Source of the DNA: Ascaphus truei
Lineage: Eukaryota; Chordata; Amphibia; Anura; Ascaphidae
DNA length: 64,000 nucleotides
Direction: 5' to 3'
Assembly (NCBI GenBank): GCA_036426205.1
Contig: CM071570.1
Location: forward strand, 139,206,754-139,270,753
Shown here: positions 10,230 through 23,162 of the stretch, one piece after another
How positions within the stretch are numbered: the first letter of the stretch is position 1
How the letters are laid out: every line of letters starts with the position of its first letter
Position numbers and translations under genes: made by a program
Notes under the pieces: model-generated
Seen by the model: the letters and a program-made list of their open reading frames with translations, nothing else
What the model was told of the DNA's origin: nothing
Databases searched by the model: none

Positions 10230-13200
10230 CTGATCTGTGGTCCTCTGATGCCTGGGGAGCTGCCAGGTTTACGATTGCTGATCTGTTTTGTCCACTGGAA
10301 AAGAATATTTGCCGGGTGGACACAAAATGGCCCAGAGTTCAAGGATGGCTCCCACAGCCACTAGAAAGTTGCGATGTCACATTACAACTCTCTATTTGTG
10401 ACCCTGCGGCTGTGTTGTTCATTTTTGTTTTAAAACAGGCATAAAACATCTGCAACTATCATGGGAAGTGGAGTTCAAGGACTGCAGATGAACTCTGAGG
10501 GGCCTCTTGTTTCAGGTAAACTTTAAAGTAAAAAACATTGTAGGAGGGTTTGCGGCTTTAATCCAGAGATGATATCAAGTGTAAGAGTCTGTCTTCAAGT
10601 AACTAATCTGTCATTTATGCTGAGGGGTGGAATGAGGTTTCGACTGACAGCTTGTAGTTTAAATATGGTTTTCAATATTGCATTTTTGCCAAGATCTCTA
10701 AGCAACAAATAGTTTCGTTTATACTTTGGCTAGACCATCATATCAGTACTCTTTAGCACACATAAAATATGAGGATACCAACATTTTCATATCAAGCTCC
10801 TATTGTTTTTCCAATAAAAAACATAGCAACAATAGACATAGTTTCTTTGCCGTTATAGGTTTCTAGAAAGAATCCCATTAGCAAAGCACTTGCAATTTTA
10901 GTTGAGTAAACCTACATAAGGCTTTACACAATTTGAGATCAAGTGCCAACATTGGGATCAGCATATCCCTTCAGTCCCAAAATGTTTCTGCCGCTTAATC
11001 TGAAAAGATCTGATCAACAAAGACGGTCAATCTGTAATCTGAATAGGCTGTAAATTCCAGCTACTAAACATGACCCAATATGCCTCCTGTAGATTTGCTG
11101 ATCTATATTTTCACATGAATACTGGACTTGCTGTGAGGTTTCTTTTGTGTATCTGACTTTCTTTTGTGTATCAGACTGGCAGGCTGGGCACAGCCACATT
11201 CAGAGCACCCAGCACAGTATTATTAATAGCACAGCACAGATAACACCCACTTGGTTAGGCAAATTCTAGATCTTTATATCTACTGTTGGAAAGACTGACA
11301 TTCTGTAGGAGACGTGTTATCAGTGTGGCCGATAGAAGGGGCTACAGCTATAAATATTTTTAACATATATAGCATAGCCTCCAGCCGCTATTACTTCTCT
11401 TGGGCCCTAACAGTATAAGTCCTGCTAGGGACAGGCACTGGAAGGGGTAATTCCTCATAAAGGCCTAGTTCGCTATTACAGCCTTGGATACAGTAAGTGT
11501 ATCCAGGGGCGGGTCTAGCAACAACTAGAGAGTGTCACCCTGGAGAGGATACTGGTTGGGTCTCATGCCGTTAATGTGATGCCTATCAGTATCAGACCTG
11601 CCCTGTTATGGGGCAGGGCTACAAGCCCATCCCCTGGGTATATACTGGCTGTCATGATCGCGGTATGAGGGGTTAATGGGATCTGTGTATATGTTGATCA
11701 TGCATCCCCCTGCTTCAGCAGAATGGCCCCAGGTCTTAGATGTATTTCCCCAGCAGTACTGTGTGTTATTGTATATATCCTGTTATCATGATATGGATAT
11801 GAGGGGTTAATGGGATCTGTGTATATGTTGATCTGCATTCCCCCACTTAAGCAGAATTAATTGCTATGTTATGTATTAACATGGAGAGAGGGGTTAACTG
11901 TGTATTTGTCATAATGTAAACCCCATAGAACCATATCTCTGTATGTGTTTGTGCTACAAGGCTGAAATTTTGATATGCTTTCCTATGCAACGAACACAGG
12001 TTGCATACATATTGTTAAGCTGATTTAATAAATGGGAAATATAGTTATGAGTTATCGCTGTTTTTACTATAACTTTGGATAGGTTTGGAAGCTTGCCAAA
12101 TGGCCCCTTTGATATGTAATTGTACAATCAAAGGAGGCTACTTGAAAGGCTTTGTCTTGGAGAAGTTCCTCAGAGGTGAGAAAAAAGTTGTACATCAATG
12201 GAGGTGACTCGCCTCATTGCATATGCAGCCAGCTCTCCCAGATGGATACTAACCATTGTGACCTGTCAAAAGTAACACCCTGCATGAAAGACCCCTGCCC
12301 AATAAGCATTTTGGCTAGACAGGATGGCAACGAAGGCATCATGTCATATTTTTTTATAAATGGTCTGGCCAAGTAGCTACAGGGGAGGGGTGTATTAATG
12401 AGGGGCTGGGTAAACCCAGCTTCTTGCGTTACCTGGCAACCTATGATTGGGACAAGATAATTGTTCACCAATAACTGAACTGCCATGTTTGGAATGGGGG
12501 GCCTGCATCTATATAGTTGCTTGCACCCCTTATTCCTGAGCTTGTCATGCTTGTTGTGACCTATAACAACTAAGGAGCTGCTATTCGGCTGAATATCTCC
12601 TTGTCCAACCCCAGTAAGTGTAAATATTTCTGTAATGTTATTTGCTTGATGTATTGTCTGTTCTGCTCATAGGAAATTAACTCATTCAGTTTACTATATC
12701 CTAGTCTTGTTCAATCTGGCCCGGTTATTGTATATATGTGCTGTTCTCTCGTGACACTTGCACTTTCCCAGAAATCATTGTGTCTCTTTCCTCCCCCTGT
12801 GGTGTGACATCATCTACCCTGTATCCTACAAGGGGGTACAGGAGGAGCAGCAGAAGGGATCCTAGATGGGCCTCAAGCCTTAAGGTAACCTCCCTGGGGA
12901 AGCAAAGCATGCTGTAAGATCTGGAATATGCAATAAACATCCATTGAACCATATGCTTGTGTGATTCACTGCCTTGGGATAAAGAAATGTCAGCATGGTC
13001 CATCCTGTAGATACAGGATCCTCGCTGACTGGAGGCGCTGCCAACAGAGAATGAAGCACCCTGAAAGCCTGACCTGATTCTCCCAACACCATCGCGGAGC
13101 AACTCAGAGTCCTCCTGTTGCCTCACAGGTATGCACAGCACAAGGAAACATACAGGTAGCGACCCAATTTCACAGGGGGTGGGGGTAAAGGTGCTACACA

Positions 13201-13253
13201 TACATTAACAGTTCTCCCTAAAAGAAAAAAAAATGTAAAGGCTTCAAAAATAC
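10230..13253. other. rragd intron 6, right part
   Basis: No exon or recognisable coding domain. An imperfect direct repeat starts at 11652 and 11786 (about 134-bp spacing; shared tatgaggggttaatgggatc), with a weaker third copy near 11880. The stretch 11300-12750 has the look of degraded LTR-type sequence, but no ends could be defined. Confidence 0.5.
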
Positions 13254-13396
13254 CTTTCCTTTCAAAACTTTCTTCTTGGACAAAGCAAACGAGAGCCAGG
13301 AATTTTGTCACCTCCTTTAGGTACAAAACCGTTGTATTGTTAAGCCTTATGATTGCCAGTGATTCTTTGTCATAAGGTGTCCCTGCTCCTTTCAGC
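13254..13396 (-). CDS. rragd: rragd exon 6: roadblock domain, with two-residue deletion
   Basis: The 143-nt exon completes the split Gly codon and encodes [20 protein letters not shown], then [20 protein letters not shown] and EESFERK, ending in the first base of the next Gly codon. The acceptor is a good pyrimidine tract (tttctttctttccag) and the donor is AAAG|GTATTT. Vertebrate RagC/D normally has two extra acidic residues (Glu-Asp) between GLK and the Gly-rich GAG. Here six bases are missing, in frame. The surrounding residues are conserved, so this looks like a tolerated surface-loop change. Confidence 0.94.
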
Positions 13397-13557
13397 CTGG
13401 AAAGAAAGAAACAAACAAACAAACGTTAAGGAGAATGTAAGGTCAGTAACATCCATTCAAATATTATTACCCAGGTACATACTGCAAACCAGTGTGAAAT
13501 ACTCTACAGATCAGAGATGTACAAATGAGTAGTTCCCACATACTCTTATTTTATAAG

Positions 13558-15276
13558 TGTAGCCCGGTCACCTTTTTCTCCCTTCGTCCTCCCAGGGAGC
13601 CTCCGTGGCCACGGACGCTGTCGGGTACTGCCCGAGGCAAGCGCAGAACCCCGGCCTCTCCGGAGGGTGGGGGCCGAGCAGGGAGTCGCCGGAGAGGCAG
13701 GAGATTTCCGGCGGCTCTCGCGTAGGGCCCGCCATGTTGCGCTGGTTCGCGCATGCGCAGTGAGTCCCCGGCGGCCCAGATAGTCGCGCATGCGCAGATG
13801 ATCGCGCGTGGCAGGGAAGGATCGCGCGAGAGTAGGGACAGGGATAGAAGTGTTGCGGCGGCCATTAGGGGTTGTGTAAGTGTAGGAAAGGCACGCACGC
13901 GGCCCCCATGTTATAGTAAGGGCCTCGGGACTACAATTCCCGGAGGCATAGGGAGACAGGCACCAGGTGCCTGATAGGAGCCAATAGGCTGCAGGACTGC
14001 CTGGAGGGATATTAACATTTGGCGGGCTGGAGCTGCGTGTCAGTCAGGAAGGAGCAGAGCAAGGAGGCAGACAAGGGAAGGAGGTAGGGTACGGGAGAGA
14101 GGGATCCCCCGCACTAGCCAGCACCCCCTTGGCCCAAGATAGCTCTAGGTATCACACATAGTGAGTGTTGCCAGGGAATGCCCTAGAGTAAGGGACCCTG
14201 TCACTCAGGTTAATCGGTTGTTAGTGGGAGTCAGGACTGGGCCTTGTTAGGGGAGTAGGAATACTATTAACCCCTTAGGTCCCAGATGGCTCTCCCTCTC
14301 AGTGTATGGTGTAGGAAGGATGGCTGCTGTGTGTTGTCGCTGCATGTGTTGGGCGCAGTGAGTGCAGCGGGTGTGAATGTCTGCAGGCTAACGGTGTTAG
14401 CTGTGTGTACGCTGCAGGCGGTAGTATCTGGGAGTTAGTAGCTAGGTGTTAGGAGTAGAGCTATTGTTAGGGAGATTAGGGACTGGGTAGCTCGGGGAGT
14501 GGGGCAGGGTATTATACTCCGCTGGCCCTAGGAGATTTCCCCTAAGCCACCCAGGTTGCGGTTCATCAGGGACAGGCCCTAGGTTAGGGTTCCTGTCACG
14601 CTAGGATTAGTTAAGGATAGACAGGGATAGCGGCGTGGCTGTTCCTGTGTTCGGTTGCTGTACCAAGAGACTGGTGTGTTCCCGTGAAGCGGTGGGACCC
14701 TCGTTGGGGTCCACGGCCGAAGTACCTGGATAGGATCACGACGACGTCTGACCCTTTAGAAGAGAGTTGCAGACCCGAGCATCGGAGTGCTGCGGAAGGT
14801 ATCTCTAACGTAATAAGTGCACCACAGGCCTATTCATATAGTGACGCGCAGTCACCCATTGACTCTCCACAGGGTGTGGGACATGGGGTGGGTTTCCTTG
14901 GACACTGGGTGGGCTCACTTGTGTTGGGGAAGCGTCCTGCGTGACGCAGTAGGTGTCTCCTCGACGAGGGACAAGGTATCATTATGTGGTTATTGTGTGT
15001 TACAGAAGTAAATAGTATTAGTTATTATATATCCCTGTGTGTGTAGTTTTTATAGTGATTGTCCTGCGAGGATCCACTCCCCTCTGGTGGGGAGCCATCG
15101 CAGGTGGAGGCGCTGCATCGTGTAAGTTAACCCTAGTAGTGTGTAATGTCCCAGGTCCCCGTGGCGGAAGCTCAGCCCTCCTGAGCCAACAGGTAACGCA
15201 CCACACCCGAGTAACGTTGTATGTTCCTACACCCTCCACAGTATCATCTGCGATTGGGGGGGGAAAACCCGTTACA
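13558..15276 (+). repeat. element A 5' LTR
   Basis: Starts TGTAGCCCGGTCACC and ends aaaacccgttaca. It pairs with 17345-19073 along its full length, and the two differ largely by single-base indels. It contains a block (catcgcaggtggaggcgctg) also present, reversed, in the LTR of element C near 55110. Long open frames in it on both strands reflect GC content and are not conserved between the two copies. Confidence 0.92.
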
Positions 15277-15296
15277 TTTGGAGGCGCTGCTGAGAT
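15277..15296 (+). other. element A primer-binding site
   Basis: TTTGGAGGCGCTGCTGAGAT directly after the LTR. From the third base (TGG...) it reads as the complement of a tRNA 3' end including CCA. The same site follows the 5' LTRs of elements B and C. The implied tRNA end (acceptor CAGCGCC, discriminator T, T-arm CTCAG) is of tRNA-Thr type by my reading. Confidence 0.7.
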
Positions 15297-15359
15297 AGGC
15301 CTGGGGTGCCCTGTCTCCATTTTTCTAAATGCCCTGTCCCTATTTTTGTCCACCATGTT

Positions 15360-15557
15360 GTCAAGTCCGGACGCGAGGTCCTTGCCTGGGCTTTGAGGCA
15401 AGACGTTAGTCCCCGCCGTGTGGTGGCCGTCGGAGGCCTTCCCGCACTATACATGTCAGGAGTCTGGGGGCATATGCGTAAAATCCCCGGGTGGTCGTAC
15501 GCTTGCCCATTAGATGAAGATCAAGACCCCACTCCCAGTGCGGTCACTGCTTTTTGA
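15360..15557 (+). pseudogene. gag N-terminal remnant, element A
   Basis: The frame reads SGREVLAWALRQDVSPRRVV then AVGGLPAL. This lines up with the Gag start of element C (RQEVHAWATTVREPPRHVVA then VGNVPAL). It ends at a stop after about 60 codons, with no capsid or CCHC region. The rest of the interior to 17344 has no recognisable coding sequence. Confidence 0.65.
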
Positions 15558-17344
15558 GGTGTCCTCTGAGTGGGATATATGCCTGTCAGAGTCCCCCTCC
15601 AAGTTGGTTATGCCCGGGTGCCCCCCTGAGGGTTCCCTTTAGTATATGCTGACCCCGCACCATGGCAACTTTCTCCAAGTGGAGCACCTGCACGTGGTAC
15701 CACGCTCAAGTGTGCAGAATAACTTTCCAGAAAATTGTCCGGATTGGCGGGAAATCCTAAGCCCCTCCCCTACAGTACGAGTGGCTTAGCACCAAGCCAG
15801 AACGAGTCCGTGATAGAAAGTGCCCCTCCCTTACCATCCCACCAGGGGGAGCGAACGCAGTGAGCCCCAACCAGTAACTTCTGTTCACCATAAAGGAGAT
15901 ACAGGGAGCAGTGATATACCCCTCTGCAGTTTGAGTCTGGCGGACAAAGGCCGGAAGGTATCCATTATTTTGTGTCAGTGCTTACAAGATGACATTATCA
16001 TGTCTGGTGGCAGTGCGTATGGTGCATTCCAGCACATTTAACACGCAAGGTGGAAAGGGAGAGCAAGGACGGGTGTCTGCGGTGTGCCTGTAACAGAATT
16101 GGACTGCCCACTTTGTACCTTGGCCTGGGGAGACAGGTGTAAAGATTGCGGGGCACAGTTCATGAAGCCGTACTGCTGCCGCCTGCAGAATTTCCAGTGA
16201 AGCAGTTGAATTTCCATCGGTGGCGATGCGCCTACCGGCGAACCACCCCAGCAATGATACAGAAGAGACAGAGGAATCACAGGGTAAGGTGGCTGTAGTC
16301 CCCCCATCTTATTTGAGTGATTTCAGTGACCAACCCCTCGTGGTGATGCGCCTGCCGGCGACCACGCGAGTGAAGTCAGCAAGCCAACTATCTCAGTGAA
16401 TCCTGATATGGCCCGTGTGCCCTAACACGGCCAGTCCGGCCTACAGAGGTACCATCGGTCCCAGGCTTGGGATCAGTACCTGTTGACGACGATCAGGGTG
16501 AGTTGACTGTCCCAGGGGTGTTGGGTGTGAGCCTCCAGGTGACGCGGAGCATGATAGCTTCTTAAGTCTGGACACCTGGGCGAATGGCTCTACTCAACAT
16601 CGCGTCCTGGCGGAGTGCCCCCCCTAGAAGACAGCTATCTCGCAGTGCGCGTGGACCAGTACCCACTCCTAGCGTTCCAGTAGAAGAGACACACGCGCAC
16701 AAGCCAGCAGAGTGGTAAGAACCCCCTTGCTCCCCACAGGCTCCGATGGAGGTGGCCGTGCAAAAGGCCAGAGTTACAGTTACTGAATTGTGTGAGAGCC
16801 CGTGCGCTCTGACTCAAATGGTCCCAGGACTGGGATCCACGCTCCCGAGTTTAAGGACTGTGTGGCAAAGGAGCTAGTAGGAGTTGCCCCTTTACGTCCA
16901 AAAAGAAGTGGCCCATTCGCCAAGTAGTGGAGACCGCGGGAAAGGTCCTGGCCGCCTGGCCTGTTGCTTTCATGCCCTGGCTGACCAAGTAAAGGTTGGT
17001 TTGAAGGACACTGAGCTATCCTTTCACCAGGGGAGGACATAGTACTGAGCCCGTGACTGTCACTTCAGAGTGTGCTCTTCGAGAGATTCACCCCGGGAGG
17101 GCTCACGGACGCAAAAGTGAGGTACCCCCATCTGATCAGTTAGGGGCACCCCACAAATGGTCTCAGCAAGCAGCTGACACGCAGCTGGCCTCGGGTAATA
17201 ATGGGTGTGATGTACAATGTTTAGGGATGCTGCAGCCGCGATATGTTATGTGTACGGGATATGCCTCACAAATTTTCAGTGTGTAAAATTGTGCCATGCT
17301 ATGCTGTTCCCAAGCGAGGGCGTTGGGTTTTTCACCAGGGGAGG

Positions 17345-19073
17345 TGTAGCCCGGTCACCTTTTTCTCCTTCGTCCTCCCAGGAGCCTCCGTGCCACGGCG
17401 ACGCTGTCGGTACTGCCCTACCCGGAAGGCAAGCGGCAGAACCCGGCCTCTCCGGAGGGTGGGGGCCGAGCAGGGAGCTCGCCGGAGTGCAGGAGATTTC
17501 CGGGGCTCTCGTCGTAGGGCGCCGCCATGTTGCGCTGGTTCCCATGCGCAGTGAGTCCCGGCGGCCCAAGATAGTCGCGCATGCGCAGATGATCGCGGCG
17601 GTGGGAGAAGGATCGCGCGAGAGTAGGGACAGGGATAGAAGTGTTGCGGCGGCCATTAGGGGTTAGTGTAAGTGTAGGAAAGGCACGCACGCGGCCCCAA
17701 TGTTATAGTAAGGGCCTCGGACTACAATTCCCAGGAGGCATAGGGAGACAGGCCCAGGTGCCTGATAGGAGCCAATAGGGCTGCAGGACTGCCCTGGAGG
17801 GATATAGATACATTTGGCGGGCTGGAGCTGCGTGTCAGTCAGGAAGGAGCAGAGCAAGGAGGCAGACAAGGGAAGGAGGTAGGGTAGCGGGAGAGAGGGA
17901 TCCCCCGCACTAGCCAGCACCCCCTTGGCCCAAGATAGCTCTAGGTATCACCATAGTGAGTGTTGCCAGGGAATGCCCTAGAGAAGGGACCCTGTCACTC
18001 AGGTTAATCGGTTGTTAGTGGGAGTCAGGACTGGGCCTTGTTAGGGGAGTAGGAATACTATTAACCCCTTAGGTCCCAGATGGCTCTCCCCTCAGTGTAT
18101 GGGTGTAGGAAGGATTGGCTGCTGTGTGTTGTCGTGCATGTGTTGGGCGCAGTGAGTGCAGCGGGTGTGAATGTCTGGCAGGCTAACGGTGTTAGCTGTG
18201 TGTACGCTGCAGGCTGGGTAGTATCTGGGAGTTAGTAGCTAGGTGTTAGGAGTAGCTATTGTTAGGAGGATTAGGGACTGGGTAGCTCGGGGAGTGGGGC
18301 AGGGTATTACTCCGCTGGCCCTAGGAGATTCCCTAAGCCACCAGGTTGCGGTTCATCAGGGACAGGCCCTAGGTTAGGTTCCTGTCACGCTAGGATTAGT
18401 TAAGGATAGACAGGGATAGCGGCGTGGCTGTCCTGTGGTTCGTTGCTGTACCAAGAGACTGGTGTGTTCCCGTGAAGCGGGGACCCTCGTTGGGGTCCAC
18501 CCGAAGTACCTGGATAGGATCAGACGGACGTCTGACCCTTTTAGAAGAGAGTTGCAGACCCGAGCATCGGAGTGCTCGGAAGGTTATCTCTAACGTATAA
18601 GTGCACCAACAGGCCTATTCATTAGTGACTGCGCAGTCAGTCACCATTGACTCTCCACAGGAGTGTGGGACATGGGGTGGGTTTCCTTGGACACTGGTGG
18701 GCTCACTTGGTGTTGGGGAAGCGTCCTGCGTGACGCAGTAGGTGTATCCTCGAGCGAGGGACACAGGTATCATTATGTGGTGTATATGTGTGTTACAGAA
18801 GTATAAATAGTATTGTATTATATATCCCTGTGTGTGTATTGATTATAGTGATGTCCTGCGAGGATCACTCTCCCCTCTGGTGGGAGCCATCGCAGGTGGA
18901 GGCGCTGCATCGTGTAAGTTAACCCCTAGTAGTTGTGTAATGTCCCAGGTTCCCCGTGGCGGAAGCTCAGCCCTCCTGTGAGCCAACAGGTAACGCACCA
19001 CACCCGAGTAAGTTGTATGTTCCTACACCCTCCACAGTATCATCTGCGATTGGGGGGGGGAAAACCCGTTACA
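17345..19073 (+). repeat. element A 3' LTR
   Basis: Same ends as the 5' LTR, preceded by the purine-rich tract cagggg agg at 17336-17344 and followed by the target duplication TAAG. Relative to the 5' copy it shows dozens of one-base gains and losses, more than substitutions. Confidence 0.92.
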
Positions 19074-19077
19074 TAAG

Positions 19078-20398
19078 TTAATACGTTTTTCATCATTGAG
19101 ATGGTAAATATTGGTACTATTGCAATACAGGAAAGTACCACCAGAGTTCAATTCAATGGGTAGTTTGTAAAAATGCACCATACAATATACACATTGCCAC
19201 ATTTCACCTGGGTCACTCTTCCTTATTATTTCTTGCTGCTTATTTTTTTTATGCACAGTTGAAATATGGATAAAATAAAATATACATATATAAATTAGAA
19301 ATAGGTTAGTTTGTTTTTCTATATCAAAAACAGAAGAGAGTTTCCACTTTGTTTACAAAAATAAAAAAAATCCCTGCTTTTCAAGCAGCCGTCCAAGCTG
19401 CCGGTTTATTTTTATTATTATTTGTCTCCCCCTTTAATATGTGCATCAATATAATCCACACAATGATAAGTAATTGGCTAAGTTGCCAAATCCATCCATT
19501 CTCCTGTGATCGATCGGAGAAGATTCGGCTCCGGGGTTCACTAAATGGCTGCAGAGGAGTATTCTGCAGTCAGTGTGACTTTGTAAATGGTTGCTATAGA
19601 AACAAAAAGGCTTGTTACAATAACATACATTACAAATGTTGTCATTCAGAGTTGTTCTAAAAAAAATGCTACAAGTATTTTCTCATGGTACAGAACTGAT
19701 TTATTAAAAAAAAACAAAAAAAAACCACACATGTAGGATATTGCTTGGTCTGCAGCTTTCAGTGGCACTGCCTGGTAACTACTCTCTGTTATCAAAATGA
19801 GAGCACAAGGAAAGTGTTAGTGTTTTATGGGAATAAATATATGGGAAGTGGGAGAAAGCAGATGGAAAAACTAAAATCAAAGATTTTGGGGGACTGTGCA
19901 AACTGTTTAAGTGTTGACTACTTACTGAACCTGTTTAATTGGTGTGCTCATTTCCATGTCATTTCCCAGAATCCCTAGCAGCCACTGCATACACTGTATA
20001 AACACTGTATACTAGGAGATAATAGTGAAGAGCAGGGTTGCAGACCTGAGACATGTGAATGTGCTCACAAGTGATACTTGTATTTGCTATTTAATTTGTG
20101 GAAGTTAAGCTTCATGTGCATTAGCTTTAAAGAGAAGAATACAAATCAAGAGGATGTAATGAGGGGGAGCACATAATGTGAATGTTAAGCATTTGGATAC
20201 TGGGAAAGATATATTTTTTAAATGACATCTAAAATAGTGATTTGCAGTGAACATTAAAAAATATTGAGTGAATATTCTAAGAAACTGAAAGTTTAATAAT
20301 ATAAACCCTGGCTAAGAAAAAAAAATATATATTCACATTGGTTTTTTTTTACACTGTGTATTTGTATTGAAATGACATAGATAAAGGGCTTCACCCAC
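19078..20398. other. rragd intron 5, left part
   Basis: AT-rich intron without coding signal. A reverse-oriented copy of the dispersed repeat at 8605-8830 lies at about 19943-20095 (gacatgtgaatgtgctcaca shared). Nothing else is recognised. Confidence 0.6.
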
Positions 20399-20541
20399 CC
20401 ATAGATGCAGGAGATATCAATAACCACATCGATCATATCGCAGCACAGCTCGTAGGTCTGCATGTCCACTGGGGTGCTGTCCGTTGCTATGTAGATTTTA
20501 CTGACGACGTCAAAGAGGAATGCTTTCTCTATCCCAGAATT
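20399..20541 (-). CDS. rragd: rragd exon 5: roadblock domain
   Basis: Translation from 20541 on the minus strand gives [15 protein letters not shown], then [20 protein letters not shown] and [12 protein letters not shown]. The exon is 143 nt, phase 0 in and phase 2 out (Gly codon GG|G). The acceptor is ctgctgcag and the donor is GG|GTGGGTGAAG, a less common but valid GT site. [10 protein letters not shown] and DISC fit RagD rather than RagC (DSSPVDMQSY, DVSC). The open stretch is too short to show up by ORF length and was found by reading the splice phase through. Confidence 0.93.
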
Positions 20542-21669
20542 CTGCAGCAGATTACACAGAGTTATTGCACACTGATGCTATATTATTTTGAGCTACTCAA
20601 TAGGGGGTTTTACCAATTAATTGTTATCATAGGACTGAAACACTAAGGCCTTGATAAATAAAAATGGCTGTTGCCGAATGAAATGGAGGATCATTTAAAC
20701 CGATGTAAAGCACAGACATTTACTAGACATAGACAGTTTTGTTGACGGAAGCAGAAGAGTCTTTATTAGCTGTTCCCACGTTTGGTGGCAAAATGTAGCG
20801 GGGAATCTGAATCTAACATACTTTAACCAAATGCAATGTTATTATAAAAACAACTTGCACCTGGGCCTTGATAATTAACTCAGATTAAGTATTAACACAC
20901 ACTGGAGACTCAGGGGGTTAGTCATGAAACTGCCATAGTGCCGATTGGAGCACTACGCACGGAAAATTCCACAGGAGTCCCAATAACTTCAATGGGAGTT
21001 TACGTGCAATAGTGCACCGGTGAAGAATTTCCAGGAGTAGGCGGTGGTCAAAAGTGTGAAAAGCAGCAGAGGTTTATGTTTTCTCTATGGGAGAAGGGTC
21101 CATGCAGCATAACTGTAAGGTTGTACAGAACAAACAGTTACTGTGTGTTATTTCAGTTTTTCTATTCAAACATTCCCTTTGTCACATAGGGCTCAGTAAA
21201 CTGGTTTATCCGCATTCAGAAGGCAACGTTATCGGCAAAAAAGGCCAATCTACAAAAAGCACATCATTATTTAAATCCGCCTCAGGGACAGGTTTCTTTT
21301 CATATCTGGAGACACGCTGTAATAATACAGTAGTTAAAACGAAAGAACTTAAAGCAGCAATCCCCCCCAGGAGCCTATATAAGGTTACCTCGTATAATGT
21401 TAGTATCTTGCCCCCTGAGCATGTCCTGCTCTTTAAAAAAAACAACAACAAAAACAAAGTTAATGGTAAGAACCATGATTATTTCTTAACTCCTAGCCTC
21501 TGGGGTTACCAGGGAAACCTGCAGACTGCACTGGGCTCTGGGGGGAGCTTGATTTTAACATCCCAGGCAGTTAATATTTCATAACGGCTTTGAAAAGGGC
21601 AAGATGGGAGCCCATAAAGTAGGTAACAAAAGTGCAGAAAAAGGGGAATCGGCACAGGCGGCTGCTTTA
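20542..21669. other. rragd intron 4, right of exon 5
   Basis: No exon, RNA gene or defined repeat ends were recognised. A plus-strand open frame at 21087-21584 has no known domain and no conservation-like pattern. Confidence 0.5.
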
Positions 21670-21952
21670 GGCCGCGCGTATAGTGCCCGCGACGGGACGG
21701 GTGACGTCACCCGTCGCCGCTAGCGAAAGTTATATTTCGCTTTGCGGCGGCGGCGTGGGCTTTCTTGCATTTGATTGGTTCAGGGCTGTCACATGAGGCG
21801 ACAGCCCTTGAAAAATCAAATATTGCCAGCTTCCAAATTTGGCGACGCTCCGTCGCATTGTCGCTGTCGCGCTTACTACAAGCGCACGCGGTGGCAATGT
21901 ATTTGTTTTTGGGCGACGTTGCGTCGCCGTCGTGGGCACTATAAGCACGGCC
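21670..21952. mobile_element. Harbinger-type MITE
   Basis: The 283-bp element has inverted ends GGCCGCGCGTATAGTGCC and (reversed right end) GGCCGTGCTTATAGTGCC, flanked by TTA and TAA. The interior ctgtcacatgaggcgacag and aaaaatcaaatattgcc blocks recur in 31541-31801. No coding capacity. Confidence 0.7.
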
Positions 21953-23097
21953 TAAGGAACAATACGTATTTAGACCAGCCACCTAGATATAAACTGTGCA
22001 AATTGACCTCATGCCATCAGTTGAAATCTCCCTCCTTTCACGTAGAATGGCACGTCTCTTCCCTCCATTTGTTTATTTGTTGTTATCCCTGCACTGTATT
22101 AGGATTTCCCTCATAATTGATATGACCTGTGTTGTAGCCATTATGGTTGGTCTTAAGAAATAAATAATAATAAACAAATATGGTATGGGCATGTAAAAAA
22201 AGCACATTAAATTCACACTTAGTGATACTGGGTGACTTCACAGATACTCAGTTAAGGGCCGATATCTTACATAACACACAGACTTGAGAGACATTAGTAA
22301 TACGGTCGTCTTGTATGAAATGAAAATAGTTCACCAAGCTCTATAGTATTTCCTAAACATAAACACAGCCTTGTGAGTAATGTAATTAACCTTTTAGAAT
22401 GACTTTAGAGGGCAAGAGAGAGGTTATGTCAGCTCAGTGTCACCCGATTTTAGTGACTGTCTATTGGGAATTTATTGTATCGGTATTGTTGTATTAGCAC
22501 AAAAACAGAGAGAATGTCTAAAGGCAAAAAATCTCCCTTTTGCCAGTAAACATCTGTAAGTTGAATGTATAACCTTTGCTCATTTAATGTAACCATGTAT
22601 TTGTCATTAGAACTCTGTGTCCAGGTCAGACTTGAAAACGAGAGGTAACTCTCAATGTATTACTTTCTGGTAAAACATTTTAAAAAGAAATAAGTAAACA
22701 AATACTTTGAGACATTTTCACCTTGTGTCTGTTAGCAGCACTATATTAAAGTACTTTATTCTTTTTTTGCTCAGGTCATCCTCTTGTGATGAGGGGCAAT
22801 GAAGGGGGTTATTACATATTACATTGGAATGTATCTGATTCGGTGTCTTTGTCGCTTATTTTGGCAGCATAAACCTTTTGGCTCACGTTCTGCATTAAAA
22901 CTGATTAGCAAGTTCCTCACGTCTGATGCAGCTACAAGTAAAAAATAAAAATAAAAAATAGGCATCAGAGTAAAACACTCCTTTATGCATATAAAGCATA
23001 GAAGCTTCAAATACAATTTTGCAACAGTCTGTGTGGATTATCACATTACTCTAAAAACAGCTACTACATTATTTTTTTTATTGATTTCATTTTCCCC
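21953..23097. other. rragd intron 4, unassigned stretch
   Basis: AT-rich DNA in which no gene or repeat boundary could be seen. Confidence 0.5.
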
Positions 23098-23162
23098 ATA
23101 CCAAGTGTTTTTGAACCTTTTTTTGGTTAAGGAACCCTATAATTATATTGTAAATTTCTGCG

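Larger units (their letters stand above)
13558..19073 (+). mobile_element. LTR element A: complete, non-autonomous, gypsy-like
   Basis: Two long LTRs (13558-15276 and 17345-19073; 1719 and 1729 bp) begin TGTAGCC and end GTTACA. They enclose about 2.07 kb. A 4-bp target duplication TAAG flanks the whole (13554-13557 and 19074-19077). A primer-binding site follows the left LTR and a purine tract (ccaggggagg) precedes the right one. The interior holds only a fragment of a PNMA-like gag N-terminus and no pol, so it depended on a related element such as C. It is antisense to rragd in intron 5. Confidence 0.9.

Noticed and set aside
9797..10342. 181-codon minus-strand frame as a gene
   Set aside because: Most of it is the 23-bp minisatellite read in three frames; no domain, no splice context in rragd.
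13551..13898. Open frames in the LTRs of element A
   Set aside because: They follow GC content, occur on both strands and are not preserved between the two LTR copies.
13525..13974. CpG island promoter of a host gene
   Set aside because: The CpG-rich stretch is the start of an LTR duplicated at 17345, not a unique promoter.
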